A stretch of 54,009 nucleotides of DNA from assembly GCF_001544475.1 (NCBI RefSeq), contig NZ_FCNW02000042.1, positions 1 to 54,009 on the forward strand. Direction: 5' to 3'. A program made the translations under genes and the position numbers. Each line of letters starts with the position of its first letter. The first letter of the stretch is position 1. This stretch comes from Caballeronia humi (GTDB lineage: Bacteria > Pseudomonadota > Gammaproteobacteria > Burkholderiales > Burkholderiaceae). Below are positions 50,150 to 54,009 of this stretch, in pieces. Under the pieces are notes generated by a model, which saw only the letters and a list, made by a program, of their open reading frames with translations, did no database searches and was not told the DNA's origin.

Positions 50150-51696
50150 ACATCATGTCCACACTCCCTACCGATCATGCAGTCATTCGGCTGCATCCCA
50201 ACGACGACGTCGTGATCGCGACGCGCCAACTGATGTCCGGCGCGCGCATCGCGTCGGAGGATCTCGTCGTGACCGGGCTGATTCCGCCCGGCCACAAGAT
50301 CGCCACGCGCGATATCGCGAAGGGCGAGCCGGTCAAGCGCTACAACCAGATCATCGGCGTGGCGCGCGAGGCGATTGCGCGCGGCCAGCATGTGCACACG
50401 CAGAACCTCGGCATGGCCGAATTCGCACGTGAGCACGAGTTCGGCGTTGATCGTCACCCGACCGACTTCGTGGAGACGCCCGCGACCTTCATGGGCATCC
50501 GCCGCGACGACGGACGTGTCGCGACGCGCAACTTCATCGGCGTGTTGACGAGCGTCAACTGCTCGGCGACGGTCGCGCGCGCCATCGCCGACTACTTCCG
50601 CCGCGACGTGCATCCGGAAGTGCTCGCGGATTATCCGAACGTCGACGGCGTGATTGCCCTGACGCACGGGCTCGGCTGCGGCATCGACATGCAGGGCGAG
50701 GGCCTCGCGATCCTGCGGCGCACGCTGGCCGGTTACGCGGTGCATCCGAATTTCCACTCGGTGCTGTTCGTCGGGCTCGGCTGCGAGACGAACCAGATCG
50801 CTGGCGTGCTCGAATCGAGCGGACTGAAGGAAGGCGAGCGGCTGAAGAGCTTCACGATTCAGGACAGCGGCGGATCGAGGAAGACGGTCGAGCACGGCAT
50901 CGCGCTGGTGAAGGAAATGCTCGCCGACGCGAACCGCGTGAAGCGCGAGCCGGTGCCGGCGTCGCATATCGTCGTCGGGTTGCAATGCGGCGGCTCGGAT
51001 GGCTATTCCGGCATTTCCGCGAATCCGGCGCTGGGCGCGGCGGTCGATCGGCTCGTGCGGCATGGCGGCACGGCAATACTTTCCGAGACGCCTGAGGTCT
51101 ACGGCGCCGAGCATTTGCTGACGCGACGCGCGGTGAGTCGTGAAGTCGGCGAGAAGTTGCTGGCACGCATCGCTTGGTGGGAAGGCTATTGCGCGCGCAA
51201 CGGCGCGGCAATGGACAACAATCCGTCGGCAGGCAACAAGGTCGGCGGACTCACGACGATTCTTGAAAAATCGCTTGGCGCGGTCGCGAAAGGCGGGACG
51301 ACGAATCTTGTCGAGGTGTATGAGTATGCGCAGCGGATCGATGCGAAGGGCTTCGTGTTCATGGATTCGCCCGGCTACGATCCGATGTCCGCGACGGGGC
51401 AGGTCGCGTCCGGCGCGAATTTGATCTGTTTTACGACGGGGCGCGGGTCGGCTTATGGATGCGCACCGTCGCCGTCGTTGAAACTCGCGACGAATACGGC
51501 GCTCTGGGACAGGCAGGAAGACGATATCGACATCAACTGCGGCGGGGTGATCGATGGGACCGCTTCGATCGATCAGCTCGGAGAAGCGATTTTTCAGATT
51601 ATGCTGGATTGCGCGTCAGGCGTGGCGTCGAAGAGCGAGTTGCACGGATACGGACAGAATGAGTTCGTACCCTGGCAGGTGGGGGTGGTGACGTGA
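50146..51696 (+). CDS. uxaA: Altronate dehydratase, UxaA/GarD family
   Basis: Iron-dependent sugar-acid dehydratase of 516 aa. An N-terminal SAF domain (about 15-95: IRLHPNDDVVIATRQL, HKIATRDIAKGEPVKRY) is joined to the catalytic part with SVNCSATVARAI, THGLGCGIDMQG, VGLGCETNQI and LQCGGSDGYSG, whose cysteines and histidine bind metal. It should convert altronate to 2-keto-3-deoxygluconate. Galactarate dehydratase GarD has the same layout and length, so that activity is possible. The start at 50146 overlaps the transporter stop; MST at 50155 is the alternative. No uxaC or kdgK is in the window. Confidence 0.78.
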   Translation: MNIMSTLPTDHAVIRLHPNDDVVIATRQLMSGARIASEDLVVTGLIPPGHKIATRDIAKGEPVKRYNQIIGVAREAIARGQHVHTQNLGMAEFAREHEFGVDRHPTDFVETPATFMGIRRDDGRVATRNFIGVLTSVNCSATVARAIADYFRRDVHPEVLADYPNVDGVIALTHGLGCGIDMQGEGLAILRRTLAGYAVHPNFHSVLFVGLGCETNQIAGVLESSGLKEGERLKSFTIQDSGGSRKTVEHGIALVKEMLADANRVKREPVPASHIVVGLQCGGSDGYSGISANPALGAAVDRLVRHGGTAILSETPEVYGAEHLLTRRAVSREVGEKLLARIAWWEGYCARNGAAMDNNPSAGNKVGGLTTILEKSLGAVAKGGTTNLVEVYEYAQRIDAKGFVFMDSPGYDPMSATGQVASGANLICFTTGRGSAYGCAPSPSLKLATNTALWDRQEDDIDINCGGVIDGTASIDQLGEAIFQIMLDCASGVASKSELHGYGQNEFVPWQVGVVT

Positions 51697-51819
51697 GTGT
51701 TTGCATTTCGCGCGTGCCGGTGAATAGCCGGCGCTCGGCCTTTTGAGGGACGCCGCTTTTACTCAGTGCCGGCGAGGTTGAACGGTGGCGTGCGCGTCTC
51801 GACGTCCGCACGCCGCGCC

Positions 51820-53445
51820 TTAAGCCAGCGCGTGCGTTTCCATCATCTTGAGCGCCACCGCTTCGGCGACCTCGATCCCATCGATCGCCGCCGAATAAAT
51901 CCCGCCGGCGTACCCCGCGCCCTCGCCCGCCGGATAAAGCCCTTCGACGTTGACGCTCTGATAGTCCTCCTTGCGCCGCACCCGAATCGGCGACGACGTG
52001 CGCGTCTCGACGCCAGTCAGCACCGCATCGTGCATCGCAAACCCCGGAATTTTTTTATCGAGTTGAGGCAGCGCTTCACGGATCGCCTCGATCACATATT
52101 CCGGCAGCGCGGTACTGAGATCGGTCGGTCGCACGCCCGGTTTGTACGACGGCTCGACCGAACCGAGCGACGTCGACGCCCGCCCCGCGATGAAATCTCC
52201 GACGAGTTGTCCGGGAGCGCAATAGTCGCCGCCACCGAGTTCGAACGCTCGCTCTTCCCACTTGCGCTGGAACGCGATGCCCGCGAGTGGACCGCCGGGA
52301 AAATCCCCAGGGGTGATGCCGACGACAATCCCCGCGTTCGCATTGCGCTCGTTGCGCGAGTACTGGCTCATGCCGTTGGTCACGACGCGGCCGGGCTCCG
52401 ATGTCGCCGCGACGACGGTCCCACCGGGGCACATGCAGAAACTGTAGACGGCGCGCCCGTTGCTGCAATGATGGACGACCTTGTAGTCGGCGGCGCCAAG
52501 CAGCTTATGCCCGGCGAATTTTCCGAAACGGCTCCGGTCGATCACGCCTTGCGGATGCTCGATCCGAAATCCGAGCGAAAACGGCTTCGCTTCCATATAG
52601 ACACCACGCTCGTGCAGCATCTCGAAGGTATCGCGCGCACTATGGCCCACCGCCAGTACGACGTGTTCGCAGCGCAGCGTCTCGCCGTTCGCGAGCTTGA
52701 GCCCGCGCACTTTGCCGCCGTCGATCTCGATATCCTCGACGCGGCTTTCGAACCGCACTTCGCCGCCGAGCTGGTGAATGGTAGCGCGCATCTTTTCGAC
52801 CATGCTCACCAGTCGGAACGTCCCGATGTGTGGCCGGCTCAGATAGAGAATGTCCTCCGGCGCGCCGGCCTTGACGAATTCGTCGAGCACTTTGCGACCA
52901 TAGTGCTTCGGATCCTTGATCTGGCTGTAGAGCTTGCCGTCGGAAAACGTGCCGGCACCGCCCTCGCCGAATTGCACATTCGATTCCGGATTCAGCACGT
53001 TCTTGCGCCACAGGCCCCAGGTGTCCTTGGTCCGTTCGCGCACAGCCTTGCCTCGTTCGAGGATGATCGGGCGAAAACCCATCTGCGCGAGAATCAACCC
53101 GGCGAACAGCCCGCACGGCCCCATTCCGATCACGACCGGTCGCGACATTTCCGATTTCTCAGGCGCCCTCGCGACGAAGTGATACGCCATGTCAGGCGTG
53201 ACGCTGCAGTGCGGAACGGCGTCGAGACGCTTGATCGCGGATGCTTCGTCTTTCACTTCGACGTCGACGATGTACGTGAGTTTGATGTCCGAGCGCTTGC
53301 GCGCATCGTGAGCGCGACGAAACACGGTGTATCGGATGAGGTCACCTGATGGGACGTCGAGACTTTCGAGGCGCGCGCGAATGGCGACCTCGAGGTCTGC
53401 GTCGGCGTGATCGAGGGGGAGTTTGACTTCGCTTAGACGTAGCAT
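51820..53445 (-). CDS. FAD-dependent dehydrogenase (COG2509-like), function unknown
   Basis: Protein of 541 aa. An N-terminal domain of about 95 residues (MLRLSEVKLPLDHADADLE, RRAHDARKRSDIKLTYIVDV) precedes a Rossmann FAD site PVVIGMGPCGLFAGLILAQMG, a substrate region with FGEGGAGTFSDGKLYSQIKD, and the C-terminal flavin motif GLYPAGEGAGYAGGI. This is the layout of a widely spread uncharacterised flavoprotein family. Family resemblance is strong, the reaction is unknown. The start at 53445 fits the usual MLRLSE beginning; a longer frame to 53643 lacks support. Confidence 0.85.
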   Translation of the reverse strand: MLRLSEVKLPLDHADADLEVAIRARLESLDVPSGDLIRYTVFRRAHDARKRSDIKLTYIVDVEVKDEASAIKRLDAVPHCSVTPDMAYHFVARAPEKSEMSRPVVIGMGPCGLFAGLILAQMGFRPIILERGKAVRERTKDTWGLWRKNVLNPESNVQFGEGGAGTFSDGKLYSQIKDPKHYGRKVLDEFVKAGAPEDILYLSRPHIGTFRLVSMVEKMRATIHQLGGEVRFESRVEDIEIDGGKVRGLKLANGETLRCEHVVLAVGHSARDTFEMLHERGVYMEAKPFSLGFRIEHPQGVIDRSRFGKFAGHKLLGAADYKVVHHCSNGRAVYSFCMCPGGTVVAATSEPGRVVTNGMSQYSRNERNANAGIVVGITPGDFPGGPLAGIAFQRKWEERAFELGGGDYCAPGQLVGDFIAGRASTSLGSVEPSYKPGVRPTDLSTALPEYVIEAIREALPQLDKKIPGFAMHDAVLTGVETRTSSPIRVRRKEDYQSVNVEGLYPAGEGAGYAGGIYSAAIDGIEVAEAVALKMMETHALA

Positions 53446-53937
53446 GAGAACCTGTATGCGGCGGCCGTCGGGCAGGCCTGCTTGCGATTTTAATGCGTTT
53501 GAGTTCGCGCAAGGCGAATCATCCGATCGACGAACGAGTGACCGCGCAATGAATGAAACGTGATTATCCGTCGAAGCAGATTCGGAGGTTGTGCGTCCGC
53601 CGCATTCGCGCAGATGCAGGCCAAGCTCGACAAGCATCTGCAATAAGATGATGTTGTCGTCTCATTGTCATCAAGTCAACGGCAGCGCTGCCGCCATGGC
53701 TCCGTGCTCGGGCGAGCACCTGGTTGGCGCTGGATTGCGTCATCGTCATCGCGTTTGATCGCTTGCCAAACGATCCCTTGACCGCTAGACAGCCGACCGT
53801 GGTCGCTCAGAGCTCATCCCTGTAACACGACGCTACACCACGTCATAGCTGCCAATCGCAGGCCTTAGCAGATAGACCGGAGTTGAGCTTGCGCGACTTG
53901 ACGCACCAAGCCACGACTTAGACGTACGCCGCAACGC
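53446..53937. other. Intergenic region before the rRNA operon end
   Basis: 492 bp with no gene I can support. A 61-codon frame on the minus strand (53564-53749) has no family likeness or clear ribosome site. Composition is closer to 50-55% GC than in the coding parts. No tRNA, IS end or long repeat was seen. Confidence 0.5.
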
Positions 53938-53966
53938 AAAAACCCCACTTTTGGGGTGGGGTTTTT
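53938..53966. terminator. rRNA operon terminator
   Basis: Stem AAAAACCCCAC/GTGGGGTTTTT with a 7-nt loop, 16 bp beyond the 5S end on the minus strand; U-rich on both strands. Confidence 0.88.
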
Positions 53967-53982
53967 GTTTGAGGCATGAGGA

Positions 53983-54009
53983 GCCTGACGATTACCTACT
54001 TTCACACGG
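53983..54009 (-). rRNA. rrf: 5S rRNA, 3' end only (partial)
   Basis: The minus strand reads CCGTGTGAAAGTAGGTAATC followed by GTCAGGC, which is the conserved 3' end of betaproteobacterial 5S rRNA. The gene continues beyond the right edge. A terminator follows at 53966-53938. Confidence 0.88.

Noticed and set aside
53564..53749. A 61-codon minus-strand frame near the right edge
   Set aside because: No ribosome site, no recognisable family and no conserved neighbour; kept only as part of the intergenic description.
53820..53840. Imperfect palindrome around TGTAACACGACGCTACA
   Set aside because: Only 4-bp outer arms match; too weak for an operator or IS end.
1..54009. Search for mobile elements, phage genes, CRISPR arrays, toxin-antitoxin pairs, tRNA genes and defence systems
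   Set aside because: No transposase, integrase, direct-repeat/spacer array, paired small toxin gene or tRNA cloverleaf was found by reading both strands; tRNAs of the rRNA operons would lie outside the window.

Overview
The window looks like a chromosomal segment of a member of Burkholderia sensu lato (Burkholderia/Paraburkholderia/Caballeronia). Grounds are the high GC content with strong GC bias at third codon positions, and several gene orders I recognise from that group: rpe-gph-trpEGDC, hemA-prfA-prmC-grxD-ubiX, mltA next to apaG, dsbC next to a ubiH-type hydroxylase, and the paa genes. Both ends run into ribosomal RNA operons on the minus strand. The left edge is the promoter and boxA leader of an operon whose 16S gene lies outside the window. 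The right edge is the last ~27 nt of a 5S gene followed by its terminator. The window is therefore the whole interval between two rRNA operons in the same orientation.

Layout. 0.3-5.7 kb: phenylacetate catabolism (paaF-type hydratase divergent from paaN-paaG-paaI-paaK), with a TetR-type operator between the divergent genes and a folded intercistronic element. 5.7-7.4 kb: mltA, a 47-aa membrane protein, apaG. 7.6-14.9 kb: rpe-gph, a Trp-rich leader peptide with attenuator, trpE-trpG-trpD-trpC, a CYTH triphosphatase and ung. 14.9-24.8 kb: housekeeping and stress genes (azoR, M61 peptidase, dsbC, ubiH-type hydroxylase, ychF, DUF417 protein, ettA, DUF748 protein). 24.9-28.4 kb: catabolic cassette of cupin dioxygenase, MFS transporter, SDR and IclR regulator, behind a 10-bp-arm inverted repeat. 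28.4-31.2 kb: HAD phosphatase, aminopeptidase P, small membrane protein. 31.4-37.5 kb: an atypical response regulator, then hemA, prfA, prmC, grxD, ubiX and a DODA-like dioxygenase. 37.5-38.0 kb: the decayed remains of an amino-acid permease. 38.0-41.6 kb: cspA with its own promoter and long leader, a YegD-type Hsp70 and an MFS transporter. 41.7-46.6 kb: nitroreductase, an MFS/TetR divergent pair with two operators, DUF1415, a methyltransferase and small hypotheticals. 46.7-51.7 kb: a hexuronate (galacturonate-type) cluster of GntR regulator, uxaB-like reductase, transporter and uxaA-like dehydratase. 51.8-53.4 kb: a large FAD-dependent oxidoreductase.

How the genes work together. Three catabolic modules (phenylacetate, the cupin/SDR cassette, hexuronate) each have a local regulatory sequence and, except for the paa module, an adjacent regulator gene. 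The rest is core metabolism: tryptophan synthesis, haem and translation termination, ubiquinone, periplasmic disulphide isomerisation, cell wall and ribosome-associated ATPases. I saw no phage, insertion sequence, CRISPR array, defence island or tRNA gene. The most interesting observations are regulatory RNA/DNA elements and one eroded gene, not a new multi-gene system. All functional calls are made by reading protein motifs; no database search was run.
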